A stretch of DNA of 36,951 nt from Schoenoplectus triqueter (lineage: Eukaryota; Streptophyta; Magnoliopsida; Poales; Cyperaceae): assembly GCA_964058805.1 (NCBI GenBank), contig CAXKVV010001631.1, positions 1 to 36,951 of the forward strand, written 5' to 3'. Position numbers and translations under genes: made by a program. Shown here in pieces: positions 11,711 to 21,797 of this stretch (positions are counted from its first letter, which is position 1; the number at the start of each line of letters is the position of its first letter). The notes under the pieces are model-generated. The model saw only the letters and a list, made by a program, of their open reading frames with translations. It was not told the origin of the DNA and made no database searches.

Positions 11711-12362
11711 TTATATGTTATGGTTGATTCTAGTTTTTGATCGAGTTTAACATAAGATTTTGGGCCGATCAACCATCCTAATTCACATTTTGAACACTTT
11801 ATTGCATTAGTGAATATATACTAGCTAATTTGATGTTCAAGATAAAATCAGCCGCATTTCCCTTATGTTTTCCGAGTACGTCAACGTAAATTTTCATATG
11901 CGTACATACCCGTAGGAATAATGGAGAAAATACTAACTGAATCCTTTTCAAACACCAAATTATAACTAGTGTATGCTCATTGTCCTAAATGAGATAAAAG
12001 TAGTCCCAAATCAGAGACTATTAGAAATTAATCTCTATTAGATTAATCCCAAATGAGTACAAACCTAAATTAATATAAGTTCCATTAATTTTGTCCTATA
12101 TGACAATTCTATCAATTAGTTAATATTAATTTTAACTACATAGATCTAGCTAGGAGAAAAAAATTTAGATAATGTGAAGAATAAATATGTTGATGGGGAG
12201 AAAATGTTTTAGCTCGTGATGAGAAGAGAAGAAAAAAGAAGAGATGCGATATCAGAGAAGATGAAAGAAATAGTAGATTGGGTAAAACCTAAATTCTAAA
12301 TAAAATTATAATGTAGATGCATAATCGATTATTTAAAATGTGGTATTAAGTAAATTTGATGA

Positions 12363-12800
12363 TTAGAGCCAATTTTATTAAAAACTCGATTTTAAATATA
12401 CTTGATTAGAGTCAATTTTCAAAAAAATAATTTTAAATCCATTTAATTAGAGTCGGTTTTTAAAAAAATAATTTTAAATATATTTTATTAGAGCCGCTTA
12501 TTCGGTAACCAATTTTAAACTTATTTTATTAGAGTCGGTTATTTAAAAATTAATTTTAAATTTATTTGATCAGAGTCAATTTTTAAATAACCGATTTTAA
12601 ATTTATTTAATTAGAACTGATTTTCAAATAATTGATTTTAAATCTATTTAATTAGAGTTATTTTTAAATACTCAATTCTACATATATTTGATTAAAGTCG
12701 ATTTTCAAATAGACGGTTTAAAACTATTTAATTAGGGCTGATTTTAAACTTATTTGATTAGAACCATTCCTTTAAAAATTAGTGCTAAATTAAATTCATT
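12363..12800. repeat. CACTA subterminal repeat array (about 11 units, 26-43 bp)
   Basis: Units of the form TTAGAGTCGGTTTTT-A-rich-AATTTTAAAT-ATTTGA recur about every 41-43 bp. Examples start near 12363 and 12406, and the last units are eroded and shorter. Such arrays next to CACTA ends are the usual binding region for the element-encoded DNA-binding protein. Confidence 0.8.
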
Positions 12801-12959
12801 GCGACTATTATTTTTATTACAAACCCTTATTTTATGATAACTAATTTTTAAAATATTTCACTCAAATTATAACACTGTCATTCAACCTTTTTAGAATCAG
12901 TTTTTCTATTTAACATCCGCTAAATGGGCGGTTGTAAAGATTTTTTTGTGATAGTGTTA

Positions 12960-14356
12960 ATTGTTTAATTTATTCTCAATTTTTGATAATTTGATCTAAT
13001 CTGAACTCGACTTGTCTTAAAATGATAAGAGAATAAATACTCAGGTAAGGATTAATATTTTTTTGTTTACTTGTATTGGACATGTGGCCCACTAATTGTG
13101 TGTTTTTTATCTTAAGATTTGATACTAATCAATTCTTGGATATATACAATAATTAAGATTAATTATATAATAATTTATATGAAATGGCTGAAAATTTTAA
13201 CAAATACTTAATTATTTTATTCAGCTTGAGTTCGATAGCTCATGATCTGATCGGATTAGATTGGGTTAAAATAAATAAATAATGATAACCTGATTTGATT
13301 AGACCATTGACATTCTAGTTTAATCTCGTCATTATCTCAAAAGAAATACAAATTTCTCAATAGTAACTTACTTTTTTTCAATGAAAGTAACTTATCCTTT
13401 GAAAAATCCGGGATCGCAATAAAAAAAATATATTTATGTTTTTATATTTGACTATTTGCATCATGTCGTTATCAATTTAATTTTTTTAAATAGAAATGTG
13501 GCATCATCTATTATTATTATTGGAACCATTGCACTTAATTACAAGAAGGGGAAGGAAGAGTAAACAACGCCTCCATCATGAAGATACTGCGATAGGCGGT
13601 GAAATCCGATCCAATGTGAAAAATTCATCTGATTCATTTGTATTCAAATTCAATTCAATTTTATCTTTTAAAAAGTCAAATTTATTCGGAACTAGATTTG
13701 AGATCAAATAATATATAATCCACTCGAATCAATCTAAAATTAAAAAAAAATCAATATATAAATTAACCCGATCCGACCTAATCCAACACAAACTATTTTT
13801 TTGAGAAAACTAAACTAACCTGATTCGATCTATTCAAACTCAAACTGGATCCGACCCGTTCTATTGTCACCTCTAAATATCAAAGACCACCCTTCGAAAA
13901 TTGAAAGAATAAAAGCTACAATTTTTATTCATCGGTTTATGTGAATAATAAGGTGTGATCCGTCTGCCAACGAGAAATCAAGGATGACTGCCAAATTTTA
14001 ACTGTAATCAAAATTTGATTCAATTTAAATATTATGAAAAATGTCACGACGAATTTGAATAATAAAATTTACGATCTCGCCAATTCCATGTACGTCCAAA
14101 CAAATTTGGTAACACCAGTAGCAGAAAAAGAAAAGAGGAAGAAAACAATGAACATATGGACGCCGAGTCTGGCTGCATGTTAATTGTGGTTACCATTGGT
14201 CTTCTAGTTATCCATTAGTGTTGACAAGACTAGTACTTTTCTCAATAATGGATTTTAAATATATTTTATCCATATACCTACGAAACCAGGTTGTAGTATC
14301 GAATGAACCTCTGTTATTTTTAATGAAACATACAGTTCATGTATCTTTATTTCAAA

Positions 14357-14393
<37 letters not shown>

Positions 14394-14724
14394 CATAATT
14401 TTTTTATGACAACTAATATGATACACAAAGTATAAACTATATTTGTCCTTCAATATTCAGGGCTGAATAGAGTTGCGCCATCCCCTAATATTTTCAAAAA
14501 AGTCTAATATTTAGAAATTTATGGGGGTAATCTTTCTCTTTAAGTGATTCTCCCTCCAGACTCCAGCGATAATTCAGTGAATAATGATTCTCTCTAGTAA
14601 TTTTTTGAGTAATCCACTCTCATATCTCCAGTGATTCTCTGAGGCAAAGGCGATCTCTCCATACTCAGTCTTAAAGTTTGAAGAAGATTTCTCTTCAGAT
14701 ATTCTTTGTACCTACTACTCACTA
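12960..14724. other. Intergenic region with eroded repeats
   Basis: No recognised gene. The segment 12985-13316 (GAACTCGACTTG ... GATTGGGTTAAAATAAA ... CCATTGACATTC) resembles an eroded copy of the GGGTCGG-rich element at 23418-23825. A (TA)n microsatellite lies at about 14358-14391. The ORF at 13496-13711 and the one at 14218-14409 show no family resemblance. Confidence 0.45.
13750..13879 (-). repeat. Fragment of the GGGTCGG-rich repeat family
   Basis: On the minus strand the segment reads GAGGTGACAATAGAACGGGT, continuing with CGGATCC and later CGGGTTAATT. It resembles one end of the nested element at 23418-23825 (GGGGTGTCAA ... GGGTCGG). Confidence 0.5.
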
Positions 14725-15277
14725 CTAGCAATATACCCGTGCATGCATTACAACGGACTCTTTTATTTAAACATGAAAACATTATAAGATAAAACAAATC
14801 ACATCGATCTAATATTAAATTATAAATTCACCAAATTATAGAGAAAACCTATAATAAAAATCAGACTTAATCTTGAATGGGATTTTCTGTACAATATGAG
14901 TTAATAATTTATGGTGTTTATGATAAGAAAAGTAAATTATTTCAGCATATATTATGACTATTAATTTCTTACTAAACATGTATAAAGTTGCTAATCATAG
15001 CACATACCTTAAACCTTAAATCATTTTTTTATATCATAACATAAAAAGAAATATATTGAGTATTCTAATTTATAAATCATGTGCATAAATGGAAATAATA
15101 GTATAGATGAGACTTAAATGAAGAGAAAGAGGGGATCAATGGATGCGATTACATACATTCGATTAATAAAAAATAAATATTATCCATCTAATTGAGGGAT
15201 AAAATTGGTATAATAAACAATTACCATGACAAAAAATGGACTCTCTAATTCTTAGCTGTTTTATATAATAGTATAGA
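14725..15277 (-). mobile_element. Non-autonomous Helitron-like element, copy 1
   Basis: On the minus strand it starts TCTATACTATTATATAAAAC and ends ...GGGTATATTGCTAG. The flanking bases are A before TC and T after CTAG, the A|T target expected for Helitrons. There is no target duplication or inverted terminal repeat. The terminal hairpin is eroded. Its body matches the two copies at 24856-25799 (for example GGGGATCAATGGA and TCTAATTGAGGGATAAAAT). It carries about 100 bp extra near 14995-15090. No Rep/helicase is encoded. Confidence 0.65.
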
Positions 15278-15874
15278 TTTTTGGTCTCGCTCATAATCGA
15301 TGTGATCTTTCTCTACTTCTCTCTAGTGATTCTTGGTTTTGCTTGCTCCAGAGAAAATAATAATAATAATTATTATATATTTTTCTAAATTATAATTCCC
15401 AACGATCCCATTTAAAGAAGCCCTTGGTTAAAATTTAGGAACTAGAAAAAAATGGTTATTCAATGAATGAGTATATTTTAGCTCAAAACTAATTAAAATT
15501 TAACTTTATGTTTTCATATTACATGAATCAATATAAACCATATTAGATGAATGAGTAAATTTTCTGACTCATAAATCGTGGGAAATATGTATACAAACGT
15601 AATTGCAGAGGAAAGAAAAACAATAAAAGTGTTTTTTTTTTCAAAAAAATCATAGCTTAATTCATATCTTTTATTTTTGAATTACTATATTAATATTTTT
15701 TTATCAAGTTTGATATTTTTATTGGATGTCAACCATGAAAAAAATCATTCAAAGTTTTTTTGAGATAACATAAACAACTTCAAACCTCTAATTTATTGTA
15801 ACTCATCAAGCGCCAACTTCTCAAATGTTAAATGAAGGTAAAAAATAAAATTTTTAAGTTCTAAATGAAGTTCC
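15278..15874. other. Intergenic spacer upstream of the hAT pseudogene
   Basis: AT-rich, with short homopolymers and an (ATA)n tract near 15357-15377. It presumably held the 5' flank of the hAT element, but I find no 8-bp duplication or terminal repeat that would mark the hAT end. Confidence 0.4.
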
Positions 15875-17080
15875 AACACAAGGACAATCAAAAGAATCAA
15901 GGATAAGATCTATCACATATGAAAGAGACCTAGACAAATGCCCTCAAATCCATGAATATCCTCCTGGTAAAAGAGATGAAGTTCGAAGATTTTACATAAA
16001 TGTGGGATCATATCAATTTTACATGAATGAGTATCCATATTTCGGATCTACAAGTCATCATTGTCGCTTTTAATACAATTGATTCACAAGTTTTCCTTGG
16101 CTAGAATTTTCGCTTAGCACACAATGTGTCTATTGCTTGTCTTGTTTACTTTTTTTTCAACAAAAACCGTAAGGGCGGTCCTATTCAGAATTGAAAAAAA
16201 TTTCATGAAAATTCATGAAGGATAAGAATGTGCCTTTTATCGCAAGGGAGGCCCTTTTGCTTGTCTTGTTTTCATAGTGAAGGAATTTTAAAATTGTAAA
16301 AAAAAATCATGAAGGATAAGAATGTGTCTTTTTAACTCATATGGGCCAAAATATAAATTTGGCTCATAGTTTTGTAGTGAGATGTTATAAGAATCTCAAG
16401 AATACCATGAGCCATATTAGAAATGTGATAGAGAAGAATAATGAGAAAGTAGGGATGCATGTTAGACAATGGCTTAAGACATCAATCGATGTCATAAAGT
16501 GATTGACATTTTAAGCATGCGCATTTCAAGACCACGATGAATCTCATGAATCCAAGAATCAAGGAAATTTTTTGAGTTGATCAAGATTTTAGCGTCTTAC
16601 AGTAAAGAAGTGAATGATGTTATTTTAGAAAATGCTCCAAGAAATATAAAATACACAACACTGATAGTTCAAAAGAACATTCTTCATGTCTTTGCTCAAA
16701 AAGTGCAGACAATAATTTAGGTTGAAATTGGCTATCTACAATAATTTTCGATGAATCTTGAGATGAATAAAAAAAGAACAAATGACAATAATTTTTTGTT
16801 GTCTTTAATGAATGGTTTCTAAAAGAGCATTTTCTTATCTTGTTCGTGTGAACAAATACTATCGCGTTAACTCTCAAGAACTGGATTTGTATTGTCCTAT
16901 CAAATGATAATTTAAATATACAGTATATAAAACATTAGAGCATAATGATATGATGGAACAAATAACATGCACGGTGAGTGAAATGGGTTGCAAGCTCTTA
17001 TTAAGGAGTGTCCTTATGCATACTATGTGCATTGCATTGCTCGCCAACTATAATTGGCTCTTATTGCAACATCGACATAG
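15875..17080 (+). pseudogene. hAT transposase pseudogene (TTF/ZMYM1-like), exon 1
   Basis: Translation in shifting frames gives YERDLDKCPQIHEYPPGKRD, then EVRRFYINVGSYQF, HHCRF and FPWLEFS. This is the order of the N-terminal TTF-type zinc-finger region of plant hAT-derived proteins. Then follow RNVIEKNNEKVGMH, VRQWLKTSIDVIK, CAFQDHDESHESKNQGNF, EVNDVILENAPRN, and near the end NGLQALIKECPYAYYVHCIA with LALIATST. These match the central DUF4371/hAT catalytic region. Many stops and frameshifts are present, so it is dead. An imperfect 124-bp duplication (TTGCTTGTCTTGTTT at 16133 and 16257) disrupts it. The N-terminus is not clear. A likely splice donor, CATAG|GTAATT, ends the exon. Confidence 0.72.
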
Positions 17081-17138
17081 GTAATTAACCACTATAACAT
17101 TGTCTAAAACTCTTAACATAAATTAAAAAAATTGACTA

Positions 17139-17399
17139 TGTTATAATATTAATGATAGATGTTTCACCTCCTCCACCTCCTCCCATAATAATAGAAGTTT
17201 TTCATTCTCTTCACCTTCTCCTTAACTCTAGATTTAATTTTGTATTAATTTTCTCTTTTATTACATGATGTTTCTCTAGCCTATAAATAGAGGCTTGTAT
17301 GTTGTTGATGGTAATATAAAAAAAATCTCTATATGAGATAATATAGAAATAAGATTTTAGCCTCTCACAATTTTTGTCTTCTATCTTTATTTTATAACA
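17139..17399 (+). repeat. 5' LTR of the copia element (261 bp)
   Basis: It starts TG and ends CA. Relative to the 3' LTR it has C instead of T in GTTTCACC and lacks 18 bp within the CCTCCACCTCC tract. The sister element's LTR has the longer form, so the short form arose by deletion between the small repeats. Confidence 0.95.
17282..17289 (+). promoter_or_regulatory. TATA box of the 5' LTR
   Basis: TATAAATA followed by GAGG lies about 110 bp before the LTR end, the usual place for the U3 promoter. The same octamer is at 21959-21966 in the 3' LTR and at 30109-30116 (minus strand) in the sister LTR. Confidence 0.65.
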
Positions 17400-17414
17400 C
17401 GTTATCAGCACGAC
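17400..17414 (+). other. Primer-binding-like site
   Basis: CGTTATCAGCACGAC follows the LTR directly. TATCAG matches the core complementary to the 3' end of plant initiator tRNA-Met, but several flanking bases differ, so the priming tRNA is uncertain. Confidence 0.5.
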
Positions 17415-17566
17415 TTCGCTCTAATCAAGTTGTGACGGAAGTTTGTTTTATAGTAGAAGCACGAGATCGACATAAACAGATTATCGTAAGATTGTCTCTA
17501 AAAAGAGGTACACTTTATATTATATTTTATTATTTTACCATTAATTATAATATTTATTTTCTTTAT

Positions 17567-17710
17567 GAAATTATTCTTATATTGGATGAGACTAATATTT
17601 TCATTCCCCGAAGAGAATGATAAAATAAGTAAATACCAGAAATTGTTCTTATATTGGATGAGACTAATATTTTTATTCCCCGAAGAGAATGATAAAATAA
17701 GTATATATCA
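17567..17710 (+). repeat. 72-bp tandem duplication in the retroelement leader
   Basis: GAAATTATTCTTATATTGGA at 17567 recurs as GAAATTGTTCTTATATTGGA at 17639. Both copies run on through ATTCCCCGAAGAGAATGATA. Each contains one hairpin of the leader set. Confidence 0.9.
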
Positions 17711-17962
17711 GAAATATTTTTTTTATTTATTAAATAACCAGAAGTTATTGATATTTTTAATGGCCAGAAGTCATTGTATTTGATAATTAAAAGTTTTATC
17801 AAAATGAGTTACAATTGATAACCCGAAGTTATCGATATACTTAATAACCAGAAGTTATTATTTTATTCAACTAAAATGATAACCAGAAGTTATCAAATTA
17901 GATAAATAAACAAATAAATGTAATGTCTCTAATCTTTTCTCTTAATGACCTGAAGTTATTAA
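17602..17962 (+). other. Leader hairpin array with a common loop
   Basis: Eight short inverted repeats lie between the primer-binding site and gag. Approximate spans are 17602-17619, 17674-17691, 17733-17749, 17759-17775, 17817-17833, 17842-17860, 17877-17895 and 17942-17962. Stems of 5-8 bp differ between copies and keep pairing (AATAAC/GTTATT, GATAAC/GTTATC, AATGGC/GTCATT, TTAATGAC/GTTATTAA), while the loop stays CCAGAAG, CCCGAAG or CCTGAAG. The third stem pair pattern includes A-T replaced by G-C and by G-U. I know of no described function. Roles in RNA folding, packaging or protein binding are guesses. Confidence 0.7.
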
Positions 17963-18041
17963 TATTCTTTTTCTTTAGTAATTTTTATAAATGGATGTTC
18001 GATTAAATTTATTAATATTAGTAGTACTTTTATTTTTCTTT

Positions 18042-18749
18042 ATGGTAAATCTTAATAAACTTGAATTCGTTGCCCTTGATATATCGGGCAAGAACTATAT
18101 CCCATGGACTCTCGATGCTGAGATTCATCTTACCGCAAATAATCTTGGAGATATAATAAAAGATGAAAATAAGGCCTCCCCGCAGGAGAAAGCCAAAGCA
18201 ATGATATTCCTCCGTCATCATCTCCATGAGGATTTAAAAACTGAATATTTAACGGTGAAAGATCCGTTAGAATTATGAAAAAATTTAAAAGAAAGATATG
18301 ACCATAAAAAACAAGTGCCCCTCCCAAAAGCTCGTTATGAATGGATTCATTTAAGGTTGCAAGATTTTAAATCTGTGGGTGAATATAATTCCGTAATGTT
18401 TCGCATAACTTCTGAGTTAAAATTATACGGAGAAAAAATTACTGATGAAGACATGTTAGAAAAAATATTTTTCATATTTCATGCTTCGAATTTGCTCCTG
18501 CAGCAGCAATATCGGGAGCGTGTTTTTAAAAAATATTTAGAATTGATATCATATCTTTTTGTTGCGGAACAAAATAATGAGGTTCTCATGAAAAATCATC
18601 AATCACGGTCCACTTGCTCTAGTCCATTTCCTGAAGCAAATGCGACATCATTCCTTGAAGCGAATGCAACATCATTTAAAGGAAATCATGGTCGAGTACG
18701 TGGTCGCGGCCCCAGAAGAGGTCGTGGACATGGTTGCAATAATGTTTGA
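18042..18749 (+). pseudogene. gag: Copia gag pseudogene
   Basis: It encodes a capsid-like protein starting MVNLNKLEFVALDISGKNY; the conserved segment W-x-LDAEIHL follows. An upstream in-frame ATG at 17991 would add 17 hydrophobic residues and is unlikely to be the natural start. TGA at 18276-18278 interrupts a position where this family usually has Trp. The frame then stays open through QYRERVFKKY and AEQNNE to a basic RGRGPRRGRGHG tail, ending in TGA at 18747-18749. The CCHC zinc knuckle expected after the RG-rich region is not found before the protease at 18934, where the sequence is AT-rich and non-coding. The intact product would package the element RNA in cytoplasmic particles. Confidence 0.85.
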
Positions 18750-18933
18750 CGACGTGAAAGTCATAATTTCAAATAAAATGACAACAATGTGGGGAGATAT
18801 GAAAAGAAAAAGAATTAAACATCTTGGTTTATTTTAGTTCAGTTTTATGTTGTAAGTTTATGTTTCTCATGAATACAATTAGTTTCTTTAAATTTGATCT
18901 TGTATATTTTTTTTTGTTCAAAGGAAAAAAAAT

Positions 18934-21586
18934 ATGATTGAAGGCTCCAACAGAGCAATGACAAGTATTAGAAATGAATGTCTAGTAGACAGTGGAACAA
19001 CAAACACAATATTAAAAAGCAAAAAATATTTTTCTCAATTGTCTCCTGTAGAGACACATATTAATATAATTTCTGGTATTAGTAACTTAATTGAAGGCTC
19101 TGGAAGAGCTTGTATTTTGTTACCAAAAGGAACAAAATTAATTATAAATGACGTATTATACTGTAGTAAATCCAGAAGAAATTTACTAAGTTTTAAAGAT
19201 ATTCGGTGTAATGGTTATCATATCGAAATAATGACTGAAAATAACATTGAATATCTTCAAATTACAACGATTAAATATGGTCGGAAGATCATATTAGAAA
19301 AGATGAAAGCTTTATCATCTGAACTATATTGTATGAACATAAGTTCAATAGAATCAAATATGGTTAGTAACCAGAAGTTACATGACACAAAAATATTTAC
19401 TCTGTGGCATGACAGGTTAGGTCATCCAGGTAATATTATGATGAGGAAAATAATTGAAAATACAAATGGGCATCATCTAAAGGACCTGAAGATCCTATTA
19501 TCAAAAGATTTATCATGTGCAACATGCTCTCTTAGAAAAATTGATAATTAGGCCATTTAAAAATAAAATTGAAAATGAATCTCCTTTATTTTTAGAGAGA
19601 ATTTAAGAAGACATTTGTGAGCCTATTTCTCCTCCATGTGGATCATTTAGATATTTTATGGTTTTAATTGATGCATCAACTCGATGGTCACATGTTTGCC
19701 TATTAGCTACAAGAAATATTGCATTTGCTAGGCTATTAGCACAAATAATCCAATTAAGAGCAAATTTTCTGGATTACCAAATTAAGAGTATCCGGCTTGA
19801 TAATGCAGGAGAATTTACATCTCAGTCTTTTAATGATTATTGTATGTCAATTGGGATTAAGTTAGAACATCTAGTTGCTCATGTACATACACAAAATGGT
19901 TTAGCTGAATCATTAATTAAAAGATTACAACTGATTGGTAGACCGTTACTTATGAAATGTAATCTACCATCTTCTGCATAGGGACATACCATATTACATG
20001 CTGCTGCACTTATTAGATTAAGACCAACTGCATCTCATAAATTTTCTCCATTACAATTGATCTCTGGAAGAAAACCAAACTTGTCCCATCTTAAAATTTT
20101 TGGTTGTGCTGTATATGTTCTAATTTCTCCTCCACAACGCACAAAAATGGGACCACAGAGGAGATTAGGAATTTATATTGGTTTTCACTCTCCATCAATT
20201 ATTAAATATTTAGAACCATTAACTGGAGATGTTTTTACAGCTCGTTTTGCTGATTGTCAATTTGATGAGACAATATTCCCAATCTTAGGGGGAGAAAAAG
20301 AAAAACTGAAAAAATAAGTAACTTGGAATGCATCATCAATATCTTATCTTGATTCCCGGAGTGGTCAATGTGAACTGGAAATTCAAAAGATTATACATTT
20401 GCAAAGAATAGCAAATGAGTTACCAGATGCATTTACAGATACAAAAAGAGTGACTAAATCACATATACCAGCTTTAAATGCACCTGTTCGAATTGAAATA
20501 ACCCCAGCAGAGGTTACTATACAAAGAAAACGTGGAAGACCAATCGGTTCCAAAGACAAAAATCCACGAAAAATGAAAGAGCAGAATAATGCAGTTGGTG
20601 TAACTTCAGCAAAAGTTACCGATAAAATCCCAGAAGAGATTGTCAGTAAAATCCTAGAAGAGATTGGAAGTAGAACCCTAGAAGAGGTCGTTGATAAAGT
20701 TCCAGAAGAAACTCAGGCACCGAATGATTATGAGATCTCAATAAATTATGTACAGAATGGTATAATATGGAACCGAAATGAAACACGTGTTGATGAAATT
20801 TTTGCATATGCTATAGCAATTGAAGTGATAAATGAGGAAGATTATGTACCAAAAACTCCAGAAGAGTGTATGCACAGAAATGATTGGCCAAAATGGAAAG
20901 ATGCCATGAAGGCTGAATTAGATTCGCTTGAAAAGCGAAATATTTTTGGACCTGTAATTCTAACTCCTAAAAATGTTAACCCTGTAGGTTACAAGTGGGT
21001 TTTTGCAATAAAAAGAAATGAGAAAAATGAGATTGTGAGATATAAAGCAAGGCTGATGGCACAAGGTTTTACACAAATACCAGGAGTTGATTATGAAAAA
21101 ACGTATTCACCTGTAGTGGATGCAATAACTCTTCGATTTTTAATCAGTCTCGCAATCACTGAGAACCTTCAAATGCGTCTCATGGATGTTGTCACAGCCT
21201 ATTTGTATGGATCACTCGATAATGATATCTATATGAAAGTCCCTGAAGGATTAAAAATGTCTGAAGCATTTACATTAAAATCTCGAGAAATGTATTCTAT
21301 AAAGTTAAAACGATCATTGTATGGACTAAAACAGTCGGATCGAATGTGGTATAATCGACTCAGTGAATATCTCATAAAAGAAGGATATATCAAAGGTGAC
21401 AGAACCAAACACATCTCGCCGAAGTTCTTCTCAACACATGACTTACAGAAGAATGGTTTGATAAATATTTGTCAAATCATATCAAACAATAATTTGGCGG
21501 ACTTATTCACAAAATCATTGCCAAGAAATATTTTTGAGCAGCTTTCACATAAAATTGGCATTCGTCACTTAAAAGATGTACGTTAA
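18934..21586 (+). pseudogene. pol: Copia pol pseudogene: protease, integrase, truncated RT-RNase H
   Basis: Protease: CLVDSGTTNTIL with the DSG active site (about 18980-19015). Integrase: zinc-binding HDRLGHPG...CATC (about 19405-19530), then catalytic Asp in VLIDAST, Asp in RLDNAGEF and Glu in QNGLAESL (19660-19920). Reverse transcriptase: YKWVFAIKRNE, YKARLMAQGFTQIPG and LMDVVTAYLYGSLD, reaching LYGLKQS and LSEYLIKEGY. There it jumps to the RNase H end, GDRTKHISPKF and NLADLFTKSLP, stopping at 21584-21586. The jump removes the YIDD active site and most of RNase H but keeps frame. Lesions: a 1-nt insertion near 19530, TAA 19604-19606, TAG 19979-19981 and TAA 20315-20317. The last three are C-to-T or G-to-A changes relative to the sister copy. 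Confidence 0.92.
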
Positions 21587-21591
21587 AATGA

Positions 21592-21605
21592 GGGGGAGTA
21601 TTATA
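21592..21605 (+). other. Upstream copy of the PPT/LTR junction
   Basis: GGGGGAGTATTATA directly after the pol stop resembles the true polypurine tract/LTR junction GGGGGAGTGTTATA at 21791-21804, with one mismatch. It is identical in the sister copy (30469-30482, minus strand). Confidence 0.7.
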
Positions 21606-21680
21606 CACGTTGCACTCTTTTTTCCTTCACTAAGTTTTGTCTCATTGGGTTTTCTTAGTAAGGTTTTTAATGAGGCAACA

Positions 21681-21760
21681 TAACTGATCCAGAAGTATCA
21701 GTTAAATCAAGTTGGTCCTGGAGTATCAAAATTTAATATTTGTCCAGTAGTACAATATTA
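21681..21760 (+). other. Three 3' hairpins with the same loop type
   Basis: 21681-21704: TAACTGAT-CCAGAAGT-ATCAGTTA, a perfect 8-bp stem. 21712-21729: TTGGT-CCTGGAGT-ATCAA, 5 bp with one G-U. 21734-21760: TAATATTTGT-CCAGTAGT-ACAATATTA, with one bulged T. The loop pattern CC-N-G-N-AGT matches the leader hairpins. Confidence 0.7.
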
Positions 21761-21788
21761 ATAGTGTATAATATAAGGCGAAACATCT

Positions 21789-21797
21789 AAGGGGGAG
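21789..21797 (+). other. Polypurine tract of the copia element
   Basis: AAGGGGGAG lies immediately before the 3' LTR and would prime plus-strand DNA synthesis. Confidence 0.85.

Larger units (their letters stand above)
9760..12956 (-). mobile_element. CACTA (En/Spm) DNA transposon, internally deleted
   Basis: The left end begins CACTACTAAAAAAAATACT; the right end, reversed, begins CACTATCACAAAAAAATC. The element is flanked by the 3-bp repeat TTA (9757-9759 and 12957-12959), as expected for CACTA. Both ends carry subterminal repeats of the type TTAGAGTCGGTTTTT...AATTTTAAAT. Inside are decayed N-terminal parts of a TNP2-like transposase on the minus strand, a telomere-like tract and a nested foldback MITE. 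At 3.2 kb with no transposase core it is non-autonomous. Its left terminus aligns with a terminus of the element at 23338-24756 (shared TTTAGCAT and ATTCT blocks), so both belong to one family. Strand follows the transposase fossil. Confidence 0.85.

Noticed and set aside
13496..13711. Possible small gene with a basic segment
   Set aside because: No known domain, AT-biased 3' half, and adjacent to eroded GGGTCGG-family repeats.
17211..17411. 66-codon minus-strand ORF in the LTR (and its twin at 21888-22190)
   Set aside because: It is antisense to the LTR and present only because the LTR is repeated.
19369..19383. GTAAC-CAGAA-GTTAC hairpin inside pol, resembling the leader hairpins
   Set aside because: The codons here encode the conserved Asn-Gln-Lys of the family, so coincidence with coding sequence is a sufficient explanation.
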